DNA from: an uncultured Polaribacter sp.
Lineage (GTDB): Bacteria > Bacteroidota > Bacteroidia > Flavobacteriales > Flavobacteriaceae
Length of the DNA: 64,000 nt
Assembly: GCA_947497755.1 (NCBI GenBank)
Contig: CANMHT010000011.1
Span: forward strand, 1 to 64,000
Direction of reading: 5' to 3'
The notes beneath the pieces are model-generated. The model did no database searches, was not told the DNA's origin, and saw only the letters and a program-made list of their open reading frames with translations. Shown here in pieces: positions 28,462 through 37,092 of this stretch (within the stretch, counting starts at the first letter, position 1; each line of letters starts with the position of its first letter). A program made the translations under genes and the position numbers.

Positions 28462-28716
28462 TTATTTATATTCAGATTATATTTTGTCTGACACACAACA
28501 TTTAACTAAACATGAAGCACTTTCATATTCTTTAAACTATTAAATAAGTAAAGTACTTACAAAACACACCTCATCTAACAATTTTTAAGCTTAAAACTTG
28601 AGTTTTTCTTAATTATTAGCTAGGCTAAATGTAGTATAAATCCTTATTGGAGTAAACAGGTATAAATACCTATTTATAAGAATGGTTGTTAGTAGCAATT
28701 TTATTTTTTATATCGT

Positions 28717-29103
28717 TTACTTTCCGTGAGTAATTCGTATTATCTTACAGTTTTTTGAGTCAATAATTATTGTAAATACTCCTCCTTTCATACCTTTTGG
28801 CATTGTTCCTTTTATCAACCAATAAGTATCAATTAAAAATACATCATATGGTTTTTGTCTTTCAATAATCTTTTTCCCATAAATACTCCAAAGAATACTT
28901 TCTGCAAAGGCAATCGCTTTACTTTTGTCTTTAAGGATAGGATATTTCCCAATAACATTATGCGATGTTGTATCAGACAAACTAAAATACACCATTTCTT
29001 TGGCTTGTTTTTTTGTCATTCGATAACGTTCTTCTTTCTGTCCAAAGATTGTTGTAGTAATCAACACCATTAATAAGAAAAATACTTTTTTACACTTTTT
29101 CAT
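28717..29103 (-). CDS. NTF2-fold immunity-like protein with signal peptide
   Basis: The 128-residue product has a signal peptide (to IFGQ, about residue 21). The rest matches the NTF2-fold immunity family (YbbC/YhhH-like): a helix AIAFAESILWSIYGKKIIERQKPYDVF, then WLIKGTMPKGMKGGVFTIII and the end KIIRITHGK. Family members usually protect against polymorphic toxins encoded next door. Here no toxin gene adjoins it; the nearest candidate class is the Rhs-like gene 26 kb away. The signal peptide would place it in the periplasm. It is 26 bp downstream of dacB on the same strand and may be co-transcribed. Confidence 0.7.
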   Translation of the reverse strand: MKKCKKVFFLLMVLITTTIFGQKEERYRMTKKQAKEMVYFSLSDTTSHNVIGKYPILKDKSKAIAFAESILWSIYGKKIIERQKPYDVFLIDTYWLIKGTMPKGMKGGVFTIIIDSKNCKIIRITHGK

Positions 29104-29129
29104 AATTTGCTGTTTTATTTATATCGTAA

Positions 29130-30398
29130 CTAATAACGATCTCGTAACCATTCAAACACCTGCTGCATTTGCTGTTTTATTTGGCTATTTGTTTTCTTAA
29201 AGTGGTTGTTCATAAAACTAAACACCAATACTTTTCCACTATTCGTTAGTAAATAACCACTTACATTATGGTTGTTACCAACAGTACCTGTTTTAGCAAA
29301 TACATAGGGTTTGTTTTTACCCGCATACCAATCTTTTAAAGTACCATTTTCTCCACCTACAGGAAATAAATGAAACAGCCTTTCTTGCGGAATCTTTTGA
29401 TACAGTTTAGTCAACACCTCTACAAAAGATTGTGGAGAAAATAAATTGTACCTACTTAAACCAGAGCCATCTACCCAACGTGGCGGCTGACTAAGGTCTT
29501 TTAGTTCATTTGCCAACATGTATTTGCGTACTCTAGAAGAACTCAATGTATCTGATAAGGTAGAAGAGGCTAGTACTAATATTTGTTCTGCTAAAAAGTT
29601 ATCACTTACCTCCATCATACGTTTGTACAAACTATCTGAAGGGATACTATACGCAACTTGAGTTGGTTTTGTTTCTGTAGGTTGTTGTAATACTACTTTA
29701 TTAGGTGCAATGGCATTCCAAAGATTTGTAATCAAAGTAGCATCAATCATCATCGGAATTTCTGTGGTTCTTTTTCTGTCTTTTCTAAAGTAAAACTCAT
29801 TGCTAAATTCTTTTCTACCATAAAAATCATCGGTAATTCTTAGTTTTTCTTGGTAATAACTAGGTTGTACCAAAATAGAATCTTCGTTTTGTACGGTTAC
29901 CACATTTCCATACATCGGAAAAGCACTGCGTTCTGCACTAAAATAAGAATCAAAATCTTCCCAAGCCCAACCAGGACCAAAACGCTTATCGGTACTATTG
30001 TCTATAATCAGTTTTACTTTCGCAAAATTGGCTACTTTTTTTAACGCTGTACTGTCTTTAAAATAGTTGTGTAAAAAAGAAGGATCTCCAGTTCCTTGAA
30101 TCGTAATCGTATCTTTATTTATGGCATATTTAAATGCCGGAATACTATCTGGCAATAATGTTAACCCTGTAAAAAGCGTTACTATTTTGGTATTACTAGC
30201 AGGTGTAAAATACTTTTCTCCGTTGTAATTAAACAGCACTTTATCTGCTTTAATATCGTATACATATACACCCGTAAACTGATTGTTATAAAAAGAAGTC
30301 TTGAGCTGTTTGTTAATATTTCTAGTCAGTTTTGTAGTAGTACAATTGGCAAATACGAGAACAATTACTGCACTCAAAAACAATTTTTTAGAGATCAT
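29130..30398 (-). CDS. dacB: D-alanyl-D-alanine carboxypeptidase/endopeptidase (PBP4, peptidase S13)
   Basis: A penicillin-binding protein that trims peptidoglycan pentapeptides or cleaves crosslinks in the periplasm. The 422-aa protein has an N-terminal signal with a possible lipobox (VFANC), the active-site SxxK in PASNTKIVTL (about residue 67), SxN in VSDNFLAEQ and KTG in AKTGTVGNN. The large S13 insert domain after SxxK is shorter than in E. coli PBP4 but this is usual for the phylum. It is divergent from tatA. Confidence 0.9.
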   Translation of the reverse strand: MISKKLFLSAVIVLVFANCTTTKLTRNINKQLKTSFYNNQFTGVYVYDIKADKVLFNYNGEKYFTPASNTKIVTLFTGLTLLPDSIPAFKYAINKDTITIQGTGDPSFLHNYFKDSTALKKVANFAKVKLIIDNSTDKRFGPGWAWEDFDSYFSAERSAFPMYGNVVTVQNEDSILVQPSYYQEKLRITDDFYGRKEFSNEFYFRKDRKRTTEIPMMIDATLITNLWNAIAPNKVVLQQPTETKPTQVAYSIPSDSLYKRMMEVSDNFLAEQILVLASSTLSDTLSSSRVRKYMLANELKDLSQPPRWVDGSGLSRYNLFSPQSFVEVLTKLYQKIPQERLFHLFPVGGENGTLKDWYAGKNKPYVFAKTGTVGNNHNVSGYLLTNSGKVLVFSFMNNHFKKTNSQIKQQMQQVFEWLRDRY

Positions 30399-30463
30399 TT
30401 TAAAAGAGATAAAATATAAATCCCAAAATACAATTATTTTTAATAATGTATCGGAGAAATCCG

Positions 30464-30471
30464 TAACTTTG
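30464..30471 (+). promoter_or_regulatory. -7 box of tatA
   Basis: TAACTTTG matches the consensus and ends 8 bp before the tatA ATG, so the mRNA would have almost no leader. I see no clear -33 TTG. Confidence 0.5.
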
Positions 30472-30479
30472 CTGCAATT

Positions 30480-30761
30480 ATGAGTACACAGTTTTTATTT
30501 ATTGGTGGTCCAGAACTTATGGTAATCGGGTTGATTGTTGTGATGCTATTTGGTGCAGATAAGATTCCAGAAATTGCTAGAGGTTTAGGAAAAGGAATGC
30601 GTCAATTAAAAGATGCTACCAACGACATTAAAAGAGAGATTAACGAAACTGCCGAAAAACAGGGAATCGAAACTGATATTGCTAAAGAGGTAAACTCAGA
30701 AATTAACAAGGTAAAAGAAGATATCGACGAAATTACAGGTCCTGTTAAAAGACGTTTCTAA
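30480..30761 (+). CDS. tatA: Twin-arginine translocase subunit TatA/TatE
   Basis: A 93-residue protein with the TatA layout: short N-terminus, one membrane helix (about 10-26, ELMVIGLIVVMLFGADKIPE with the hinge Gly), an amphipathic helix (ARGLGKGMRQLKDATNDIK) and a charged tail. TatA oligomers form the pore for folded proteins with RR signal peptides. tatC is not in the window. TatA and TatB differ little; the Glu near the N-terminus and length favour TatA. Confidence 0.9.
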   Translation: MSTQFLFIGGPELMVIGLIVVMLFGADKIPEIARGLGKGMRQLKDATNDIKREINETAEKQGIETDIAKEVNSEINKVKEDIDEITGPVKRRF

Positions 30762-30781
30762 GCAACTCTACAATTCTATTA

Positions 30782-31423
30782 TTATTTTACGCGGCTTACT
30801 GTTAAGCCATCTCTAATTGGTAACAATACGGTTTCTATACGAGCATCTTGGTTTAAAAGAGTGTTGTATTCTAACAAGACTTTTGTGTCTATATCTTTTG
30901 GATCTAATTTTTCTACCACTTTTCCACTCCAAAGTACATTATCAGACAAGATAACTCCACCTGGATTCATTTTATCAATAATTAAGTTGAAGTAGTTAAT
31001 GTAATTGGATTTATCCGCATCTATAAATACCAAATCAAAACGGTCTTCTATGGTTGGAATAATCTCTAAAGCATTTCCAACATATTGTTGTATTTGGTCT
31101 TGATAACCAGATTTTTCAAAATACTTAGACTGCAAGCTGTACAATTCTTCGTTTTTGTCTATAGTATGAATCACTCCGTTTCCTGCCAATCCTTCTGCAA
31201 TAGAAAGTGCAGAATACCCTGTATAAGTTCCTATTTCTAATACATTTTTAGGGCGAATTAATTTAGAAATCATAGACAAAACTCTTCCTTGAAAGGCTCC
31301 ACTTAACATACGTGGATTGAGTACTTTTTGCCAAGTTTCTCTTGTTAATTCTTGTAAAATTGCAGGTTCTTGTTGTGAATGTTTCACAACATAATCATCT
31401 ATCTTTTCTGGTAAAAAGTGCAT
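30782..31423 (-). CDS. SAM-dependent O-methyltransferase (COMT/caffeoyl-CoA type)
   Basis: A 213-residue class I methyltransferase. NVLEIGTYTGYSALSIAEGL is the SAM-binding motif I and LVFIDADKSNYINYF carries the metal/catalytic aspartates; MNPGGVILSDNVLW is the motif after. The substrate, usually a catechol-like or small hydroxylated molecule, is unknown. It follows the zinc anti-sigma gene by 4 bp, so it belongs to the sigma-factor transcript. Confidence 0.88.
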   Translation of the reverse strand: MHFLPEKIDDYVVKHSQQEPAILQELTRETWQKVLNPRMLSGAFQGRVLSMISKLIRPKNVLEIGTYTGYSALSIAEGLAGNGVIHTIDKNEELYSLQSKYFEKSGYQDQIQQYVGNALEIIPTIEDRFDLVFIDADKSNYINYFNLIIDKMNPGGVILSDNVLWSGKVVEKLDPKDIDTKVLLEYNTLLNQDARIETVLLPIRDGLTVSRVK

Positions 31424-31427
31424 TGTA

Positions 31428-31691
31428 CTATGCTTCTAATTCTTGTAGTTGCTTCTTAAGCAGTTCTTTTTCTTCTGATGACATACACTGCTTTTTATCT
31501 TTACAGTCGTTTGCTTTCATCTTATAAATCTTAGACATTTGGTTGTTTTGCTTAGTATACCTTGAGCAAATTTTACATACCAAAAAATGAAAGTTTAACT
31601 GAATCTTTTCAAACAAAGTCGCTTCACCATATTGACTTTTATCACAAATGGTGGTAGCTTCATCACAAGTTATTTTTAGTTTTTTAAACAT
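31428..31691 (-). CDS. Small zinc-binding anti-sigma-like protein
   Basis: The 87-residue product has a HxxxCxxC motif (NFHFLVCKICSRY, about residues 30-42) preceded by further cysteines (ITCDEATTICDKS), the pattern of zinc anti-sigma (ZAS) proteins. It has no membrane helix. It starts 4 bp after the ECF sigma gene and is therefore its likely cognate regulator, holding the sigma factor until a redox or other signal releases it. The C-terminal half is charged and contains two more cysteines (NDCKDKKQC). Binding to the sigma factor is inferred. Confidence 0.7.
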   Translation of the reverse strand: MFKKLKITCDEATTICDKSQYGEATLFEKIQLNFHFLVCKICSRYTKQNNQMSKIYKMKANDCKDKKQCMSSEEKELLKKQLQELEA

Positions 31692-31695
31692 TTTT

Positions 31696-32268
31696 TTATG
31701 TATTAAACCAGTTATCTTCCATACATCTTCTTAATTGAGTTCTGGCTCTATGGATAATTACCCAAAGGTTTGACGCAGTAATATCTAGCTCCTTACAAAT
31801 TTCTTCTGTTTCAAATTCTTGAATGGTTTTCATTCTAAAAACCATCGCATATTTTTCTGGCAATTTATCTATACAACTATCAATAGCAGACTTCAATTCA
31901 TCTGACTCAATAAACTTGTCGGCATCGTTATCCCAGGTTTGTGGAACTCGTTCTTCTAGCCAACTTCCTTCTTTATCTCCGTTCTCATGAAAATTCATTC
32001 TAACTTCAGCTTTTCCTTTGTTAGAATTTATTTTACGGTAATAATCAATTATTTTACGTTTTAAAATCGCAACCAACCATGTTCTTTCTGCTGCTTTTCC
32101 TTCAAAATTCTTCGCAGATTTGAGGCCAGCAAAAAAAGTTTCTTGTACTAAATCTTTAGCAATATCACTACTACTTACACGTGTAACAGCATAATTAAAC
32201 AGATAATCGGCATAATTATCTATCCATTTGTTGGGATTTAAAGTATGTTTTGTTTGGTTACTTGACAT
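31696..32268 (-). CDS. ECF-type RNA polymerase sigma factor
   Basis: A 190-residue extracytoplasmic-function sigma factor. Region 2 covers about 15-90 (AKDLVQETFFAGL, then AERTWLVAILKRKIIDYYRK), region 4 about 125-180 (LPEKYAMVFRMKTIQEFETEEI followed by the helix-turn-helix ELDITASNLWVIIHRARTQLRR). It directs RNA polymerase to a specific promoter set. It heads a tight three-gene unit with the ZAS protein and an O-methyltransferase. Confidence 0.92.
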   Translation of the reverse strand: MSSNQTKHTLNPNKWIDNYADYLFNYAVTRVSSSDIAKDLVQETFFAGLKSAKNFEGKAAERTWLVAILKRKIIDYYRKINSNKGKAEVRMNFHENGDKEGSWLEERVPQTWDNDADKFIESDELKSAIDSCIDKLPEKYAMVFRMKTIQEFETEEICKELDITASNLWVIIHRARTQLRRCMEDNWFNT

Positions 32269-32312
32269 TCGAATTAATGAATGTCAAATATATTCATTTT
32301 TATAGAAGTAAT

Positions 32313-33254
32313 CTAATCTCTTTTTTTATTTAAAAATTCAGAGAAATTTATTTTGTATACTTTCGTTAAACCATTTTTTCCTTTTTTTAAAATAGCTTTT
32401 AACTCTTCTATATTTTTTTTAGATGAAAAAGATTTCCCTAATGTATTTTTAGCACTCGTAAAATATAACGTTTTTGTTTTAAAATCTACAAAAGGACAAT
32501 AGTCTATCTCTTTAGAATTGATCCTTTCTCCTAAGTTAACTGCAGGCTGCCATATATTTTGTTCACCTTTATAACTTATGTACAAATCGCCTCTTCCTGT
32601 ATCATCTTTTCTTCCATAAGAGCTAAAGATTATAAAAGACTCGTCTGGGGCAACATAAGCATTAAACTCATACTTTTTTGAGTTCACTCCAGTTCCAAGA
32701 GATTGAGGCTTGGTGTATTTTCCATCAACAAATCTGCTTACATAAATATCTTCCTTTCCTTTTGCATCATCATATTCTGCTGTAAAAAACAAATCACCTT
32801 TATTTGTTACCGAAGGATAATATTCATTCTTATTGGTATTTATAATTGGTCCGATATTTTTTGGTAGAGACCATTTGGAGTTTAAAGATGCTCTTGTTAC
32901 ATACCAAATATCAATATCTCCCTTTATATCTCCAGATGAATTATTTAACCTATTAGAAGCAAAAAATAATTGTAATCCATCTGGAGACAAAAAGGGTTCT
33001 AAATCTTTATACATTCCAGAAAAAGGAGCTACTTTAGGTGTTGTCCATTTACCTTTTACTTTTTTTATTACAGCAATAAAAGAGTATTCTTTCTTATAAC
33101 TTTCTACCGTAAAATAGATTTCGTTTTGTGCCTCTGTCATTGTAAAATCTCTCACATTCGGAAATTCTTCAAAAATTTCTGGCAATACAATTTTTGGACT
33201 TTGAGCAAATCCTACTGATGTGATTAACAAAAAGAACAATAATATATTTTTCAT
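32313..33254 (-). CDS. Secreted PD40/beta-propeller protein
   Basis: Start chosen at MKNILLFFLLITSVGFAQ (complement 33252-33254) for its signal peptide. The 313-residue protein has repeated WD40-like PD40 blades: LSPDGLQLFFASNRL, DIDIWYVTRASL, NKGDLFFTAEYDD, GRGDLYISYKGEQN. It likely folds into a propeller in the periplasm or outer-membrane layer and binds protein or sugar. It starts 10 bp after the NTF2-like gene, so the two form an operon. Substrate unknown. Confidence 0.8.
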   Translation of the reverse strand: MKNILLFFLLITSVGFAQSPKIVLPEIFEEFPNVRDFTMTEAQNEIYFTVESYKKEYSFIAVIKKVKGKWTTPKVAPFSGMYKDLEPFLSPDGLQLFFASNRLNNSSGDIKGDIDIWYVTRASLNSKWSLPKNIGPIINTNKNEYYPSVTNKGDLFFTAEYDDAKGKEDIYVSRFVDGKYTKPQSLGTGVNSKKYEFNAYVAPDESFIIFSSYGRKDDTGRGDLYISYKGEQNIWQPAVNLGERINSKEIDYCPFVDFKTKTLYFTSAKNTLGKSFSSKKNIEELKAILKKGKNGLTKVYKINFSEFLNKKRD

Positions 33255-33264
33255 ATTGAAAAGA

Positions 33265-33741
33265 TTATTTTGCTGCCTTACAACCATTTCTTCTTCTAGT
33301 ATCTATTAAATAAATTATCTCCCAATTACCATTGTTGTTAAACAGTTGAAATGAGTTCACACCACAATGACTAAATTTCCCTTTGTTATAGAATTCATAA
33401 GGTGTCCAAACAGAAGCCAAATTACCATCAATCAAAATTTTGTACGATAATATTTTCTCATCATAATCATCTGTTGGCTTTACTTTTTTTGCAAAATCCA
33501 TTAATGTTTTATAAACATTTGGAGTACTTCTTAAAACACGATCTCCTTTTGGTGTAGTAAATGTAGTTTGTGCAATTAAATCTTTTCTAATCGTCTTTTT
33601 TAACAATAAAGTATCTCCTTTATGAAAACCTTTAAAGAAGTTTTCTATGGTTGTTTTTACCGCTGTTTCTTGAGCTTTATTTTGTGCAAAAGAGGCAATA
33701 GAAATGCCAAAAAATAAGATAAGTGCTAAAATTTTTTTCAT
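33265..33741 (-). CDS. Secreted NTF2-like protein
   Basis: A 158-residue protein with a signal peptide (to SFAQ, about residue 20) and a cone-shaped NTF2 fold of the SnoaL/DUF4440 kind: AVKTTIENFFKGFHKGD in helix 1, LIDGNLASVWTPYEFY and SHCGVNSFQLFNNNGNWEI in the sheet. Such proteins bind small molecules or act as simple hydratases; no catalytic residue can be assigned. It leads a two-gene operon with the PD40 protein. It is not similar to the immunity-type NTF2 protein at 28.7 kb. Confidence 0.8.
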   Translation of the reverse strand: MKKILALILFFGISIASFAQNKAQETAVKTTIENFFKGFHKGDTLLLKKTIRKDLIAQTTFTTPKGDRVLRSTPNVYKTLMDFAKKVKPTDDYDEKILSYKILIDGNLASVWTPYEFYNKGKFSHCGVNSFQLFNNNGNWEIIYLIDTRRRNGCKAAK

Positions 33742-33983
33742 GAGTTGTTTTGATTAGTTTGGGTAAAACTATTCATTTCATCCATTTCAAAAAACTGGTT
33801 CTTAAAATCTTAACAGAAGATTAACTAGTCTAATCGTCTTAAAACAAGTAGGCTAATAGATTTCTACAACTACTTTTCTACATAAATACTAAGCAGTAAT
33901 TCTGATGTATTTCTCACCCAAGAAAAAAAGGAGTATCTAACCGAATATTTCCGTATTTTTACCACAGCTTTTAAAACAAATAT

Positions 33984-34802
33984 ATGTCTGTAGCAAAGAA
34001 ACAATACAAGCGAGTTACTACTAAATCATTAGTAGAGATGAAATCTAACAACGAAAAAATATCTATGTTAACCGCATATGATTATACCATGGCCAAAATT
34101 GTAGATGGTGCTGGAATCGATGTTATTTTAGTAGGAGATTCTGCTTCTAATGTAATGGCGGGCCATGAAACGACCTTACCTATTACCTTAAATGAAATGA
34201 TTTATCACGCTAGTAGTGTGATTAGAGCTGTAGAAAGAAGTTTGGTCGTTGTAGATTTACCTTTCGGAACTTACCAAGGAAACTCTAAAAACGCCTTAGA
34301 TTCTGCCATTAGAATTATGAAAGAATCGGGTGGTCATGCTGTTAAACTAGAAGGAGGAAGTGAAATTTCTGAGTCAATTTCTAGAATATTAACTGCTGGT
34401 ATTCCTGTAATGGGACATTTAGGATTAACTCCACAATCTATTTATAAGTTTGGAACCTATACTGTACGTGCCAAAGAAGAGGAAGAAGCGAAAAAGTTAC
34501 TTGAAGATGCTTTATTACTTGAACAGTTAGGTTGTTTTGCTTTGGTATTAGAAAAAGTTCCTGCAAAATTAGCACAAGAAGTTGCCGAAAAACTAAGTAT
34601 TCCTGTGATTGGAATTGGTGCTGGTGGTGGTGTTGATGGTCAGGTATTGGTAACTCATGATATGCTTGGAATGACTCACGAGTTTAATCCACGTTTTTTA
34701 CGTAGGTATTTAGATTTGTATCAAGAGATGACCAATGCTTTTGAGCAATACAACAAAGATGTAAAAAGCCAAGATTTCCCTAATTCAAGTGAACAATATT
34801 AG
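33984..34802 (+). CDS. panB: 3-methyl-2-oxobutanoate hydroxymethyltransferase
   Basis: PanB makes ketopantoate from alpha-ketoisovalerate and methylenetetrahydrofolate, the first step to pantothenate and CoA. The 272-aa protein shows [32 protein letters not shown] (metal and substrate site), [11 protein letters not shown] and KLEGG (catalytic region) and [19 protein letters not shown]. It heads a run of overlapping genes: the DUF4345 gene starts within its last 14 bp. Confidence 0.97.
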   Translation: MSVAKKQYKRVTTKSLVEMKSNNEKISMLTAYDYTMAKIVDGAGIDVILVGDSASNVMAGHETTLPITLNEMIYHASSVIRAVERSLVVVDLPFGTYQGNSKNALDSAIRIMKESGGHAVKLEGGSEISESISRILTAGIPVMGHLGLTPQSIYKFGTYTVRAKEEEEAKKLLEDALLLEQLGCFALVLEKVPAKLAQEVAEKLSIPVIGIGAGGGVDGQVLVTHDMLGMTHEFNPRFLRRYLDLYQEMTNAFEQYNKDVKSQDFPNSSEQY

Positions 34803-35169
34803 TAAAAAATTACACTTAGCAACCTCTGCACTAATTGTTAGTTGTGTTGCTTTTATTTATGGTTTTAATCCAAGTAAAATTTTACCTCTAGTATTCGATT
34901 TTAATGTTGAAAGTCTGGAGTTAAAAAATATTTTCCGAGCCATGATGGGCTTATATCTTTGCATAGCATCCTATTGGATTATCGGAATTTTAAAACCACA
35001 TCATTGGAAAAGTGCCACAATTTCTAATATCATTTTTATGGGAGGGCTCGCTTTGGGTAGAATCATAAGTACTTTTATTGATGGTCTTTCTTTACAATAT
35101 TTACCAGGATTAATTCTCGAATTAATTTTTATGTTTTGGGGTATCATTAACTTAAAAAAAGCCAAATGA
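34789..35169 (+). CDS. DUF4345 family membrane protein
   Basis: A 126-residue protein with about four hydrophobic segments and the family pattern [14 protein letters not shown] and [17 protein letters not shown]. Function is not known. The start is a GTG at 34789 that overlaps panB by 14 bp; its end overlaps the next gene by 4 bp (ATGA), so translation is coupled on both sides. Confidence 0.8.
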   Translation: MNNISKKLHLATSALIVSCVAFIYGFNPSKILPLVFDFNVESLELKNIFRAMMGLYLCIASYWIIGILKPHHWKSATISNIIFMGGLALGRIISTFIDGLSLQYLPGLILELIFMFWGIINLKKAK

Positions 35170-36107
35170 AAATTCTTCATTTAGACACAAATCATCCTTT
35201 ATTACTAAATCAGTTAAACGATTTAGGTTTTACCAATCACGAAGATTATACCTCTTCTAAAGAAGAAGTTGAAGCCAAAATTGCCTTGTATGATGGTATC
35301 ATTATAAGAAGTAGATTTACAATTGATGCTTCTTTTTTAGACAAAGCTACACAGCTTAAATTTATTGGTCGTGTAGGTGCAGGTGTAGAAAATATTGATG
35401 GCGAATATGCAGCAAAAAAAGGCATTACTTTAATTGCTGCTCCAGAAGGAAATAGGAATGCGGTTGGAGAACATACTTTAGGAATGTTACTTTCTTTATT
35501 TAACAAATTGCAAAAAGCAGATAAAGAAGTTAGAAATGGCAAATGGCTACGAGAAGAAAACCGCGGTATTGAGTTGGATGGAAAAACCGTTGGTTTAATT
35601 GGCTATGGAAACATGGGGAAATCTTTTGCTAAAAAACTCAAAGGTTTTGATGTAGAAGTAATCTGTTACGATATAAAACCCAATGTTGGAGATGAAAATT
35701 GCACCCAAGTTTCTTTACAAGAATTGCAAGAAAAAGCTGATGTGCTAAGCTTACATACACCGCAAACTCCTTTAACTACTAATATGGTTAATAGCGATTT
35801 TATTCATCAATTTCGAAAAAGTTTTTGGTTGTTAAATACCGCTAGAGGAAAATCTATTGTTACCAAAGATTTGGTAAAAGCTCTTAAAAAAGGAACGGTT
35901 TTAGGTGCTGGTTTGGATGTATTGGAATATGAAAAAAAATCTTTTGAAAACTTGTTTTCTAATGCCCAAGAAATGCCAGAAGCTTTTCAATATTTGATTG
36001 AAGCAGAAAATGTAATCTTAAGTCCACATGTGGCAGGTTGGACTATAGAAAGCAAGCAAAAGTTAGCCCAAACCATTGTAGATAAAATCAAACAAAAATT
36101 TTGCTAA
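35166..36107 (+). CDS. D-2-hydroxyacid dehydrogenase (phosphoglycerate dehydrogenase-like)
   Basis: A 313-residue NAD-dependent enzyme. NAD is bound by VGLIGYGNMGKSFAKKL (about 140-156) with acidic CYD after it. The catalytic triad is Arg in LLNTARGKSI, Glu in GLDVLEYEK and His in LSPHVAGW. It lacks the C-terminal ACT domain of full SerA; it could be 3-phosphoglycerate dehydrogenase, hydroxypyruvate reductase or a D-lactate/ketopantoate-type reductase. Coupling to panB makes ketopantoate metabolism worth considering, but that is inference. Confidence 0.85.
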   Translation: MKILHLDTNHPLLLNQLNDLGFTNHEDYTSSKEEVEAKIALYDGIIIRSRFTIDASFLDKATQLKFIGRVGAGVENIDGEYAAKKGITLIAAPEGNRNAVGEHTLGMLLSLFNKLQKADKEVRNGKWLREENRGIELDGKTVGLIGYGNMGKSFAKKLKGFDVEVICYDIKPNVGDENCTQVSLQELQEKADVLSLHTPQTPLTTNMVNSDFIHQFRKSFWLLNTARGKSIVTKDLVKALKKGTVLGAGLDVLEYEKKSFENLFSNAQEMPEAFQYLIEAENVILSPHVAGWTIESKQKLAQTIVDKIKQKFC

Positions 36108-36116
36108 CTTGTCACT

Positions 36117-36527
36117 ATGAAAAAAACAATACTTGTTTTTAGCTTATTGATTTTAGCAATTTTCTTATTCTTTCAGTTTAGCAAATACGCCTTTATTTCT
36201 AGTGATTTTCGAGTAGAATTTGTTATTGGAATCATTGCTATTGTCTTTTTCTTTGTAGGTATTTACATCAACAAAAAGAGCTTACATAAAACAGCTAAAG
36301 TAAGACCTACTATAGATACTTTAAAGATTAAAGAACTAGAAATTACCAAACGAGAATACGAAGTACTTACAAAAATTTCTGAAGGTTTGTCTAATAAAGA
36401 AATTGCCGAGGTTTTATTTTTATCAGAAAGTACCATAAAAACACATGTTTCTAATCTATTAGTAAAATTAAATGCCAAAAGAAGAACACAAGCGGTTCAG
36501 ATTGCAAAATCACTTCAAATTATTTAA
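36117..36527 (+). CDS. Membrane-anchored LuxR-type transcription regulator
   Basis: A 136-residue protein with two membrane segments (about 5-20 and 33-51) followed by a cytoplasmic LuxR/GerE helix-turn-helix: LEITKREYEVLTKISEGLSN, then KEIAEVLFLSESTIKTHVSN and RTQAVQIAKSL. It has no receiver domain, so it is not a classic response regulator; the signal may come through the membrane part or a partner. It is 97 bp upstream of a DUF4199 membrane protein, a pairing that I recall in other flavobacteria. Confidence 0.88.
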   Translation: MKKTILVFSLLILAIFLFFQFSKYAFISSDFRVEFVIGIIAIVFFFVGIYINKKSLHKTAKVRPTIDTLKIKELEITKREYEVLTKISEGLSNKEIAEVLFLSESTIKTHVSNLLVKLNAKRRTQAVQIAKSLQII

Positions 36528-36623
36528 TTTAATCCTTTAGTAGCATCGCTTTGGTACTAAAGTATGAGTCATTTTTGAGAGGCTTCTCCTACTTTTGAGG
36601 CATCATTATTAAAAATTAACAAC

Positions 36624-37091
36624 ATGAAAAGCAGTATTAAAAAATATGGTTTGTATGGCTTTATCACTGGGCTAGCCATCTTTACTTTACATCTAATTAT
36701 TGGAGTAAAACATTTGGATTATCGTACCAATGAAATTTTAGGATATCTTTCTATTTTCATCTCCTTGTCTTTTATTTTCTTCGGAATAAAACATTACAGA
36801 GATCAAGTAAACAACGGAATCATTTCTTTTGGGAAAGCCATTGCTATAGGAGTTTCTATTTCTATTTTAGTTGGATTAGGAATTGCACTAGCAGATTTTA
36901 TTTACACCAAGTTTATTGATCCTTCATTTTTCACAAACTACGAGCAAAACCTTATCAAACAAGGAAGAGCAGATGAAATTATAAAACTAACAAGTACTTC
37001 TGCAGCAGTATTTATGTTGGTACTTGTAACACTCATCGGATTTATCATATCTTTAATTGCTGCATTAATTTTACAACGAAAAAAAGAATAA
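36624..37091 (+). CDS. DUF4199 family membrane protein
   Basis: A 155-residue protein with four hydrophobic segments (GLYGFITGLAIFTLHLIIG; LSIFISLSFIFFGIKHY; FGKAIAIGVSISILVGLGIA; VFMLVLVTLIGFIISLIAAL), with the FGIKHYRD...SFGKA pattern of DUF4199. Function unknown. It ends 1 bp before the VOC-family gene, so they are co-transcribed. A TAnnTTTG-like box (TACTTTTG) lies at 36590-36597. Confidence 0.85.
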   Translation: MKSSIKKYGLYGFITGLAIFTLHLIIGVKHLDYRTNEILGYLSIFISLSFIFFGIKHYRDQVNNGIISFGKAIAIGVSISILVGLGIALADFIYTKFIDPSFFTNYEQNLIKQGRADEIIKLTSTSAAVFMLVLVTLIGFIISLIAALILQRKKE

Positions 37092-37092
37092 C

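Noticed and set aside
28593..28606. AAAACT-TG-AGTTTT palindrome downstream of the immunity-like gene
   Set aside because: Loop of only 2 nt, weak stem, no T-run; chance is likely in such AT-rich DNA.
28669..28680. Short GGTATAAATACC-like palindrome in the helicase upstream gap
   Set aside because: AT-rich 12-mer with no second copy; not enough to call an operator.
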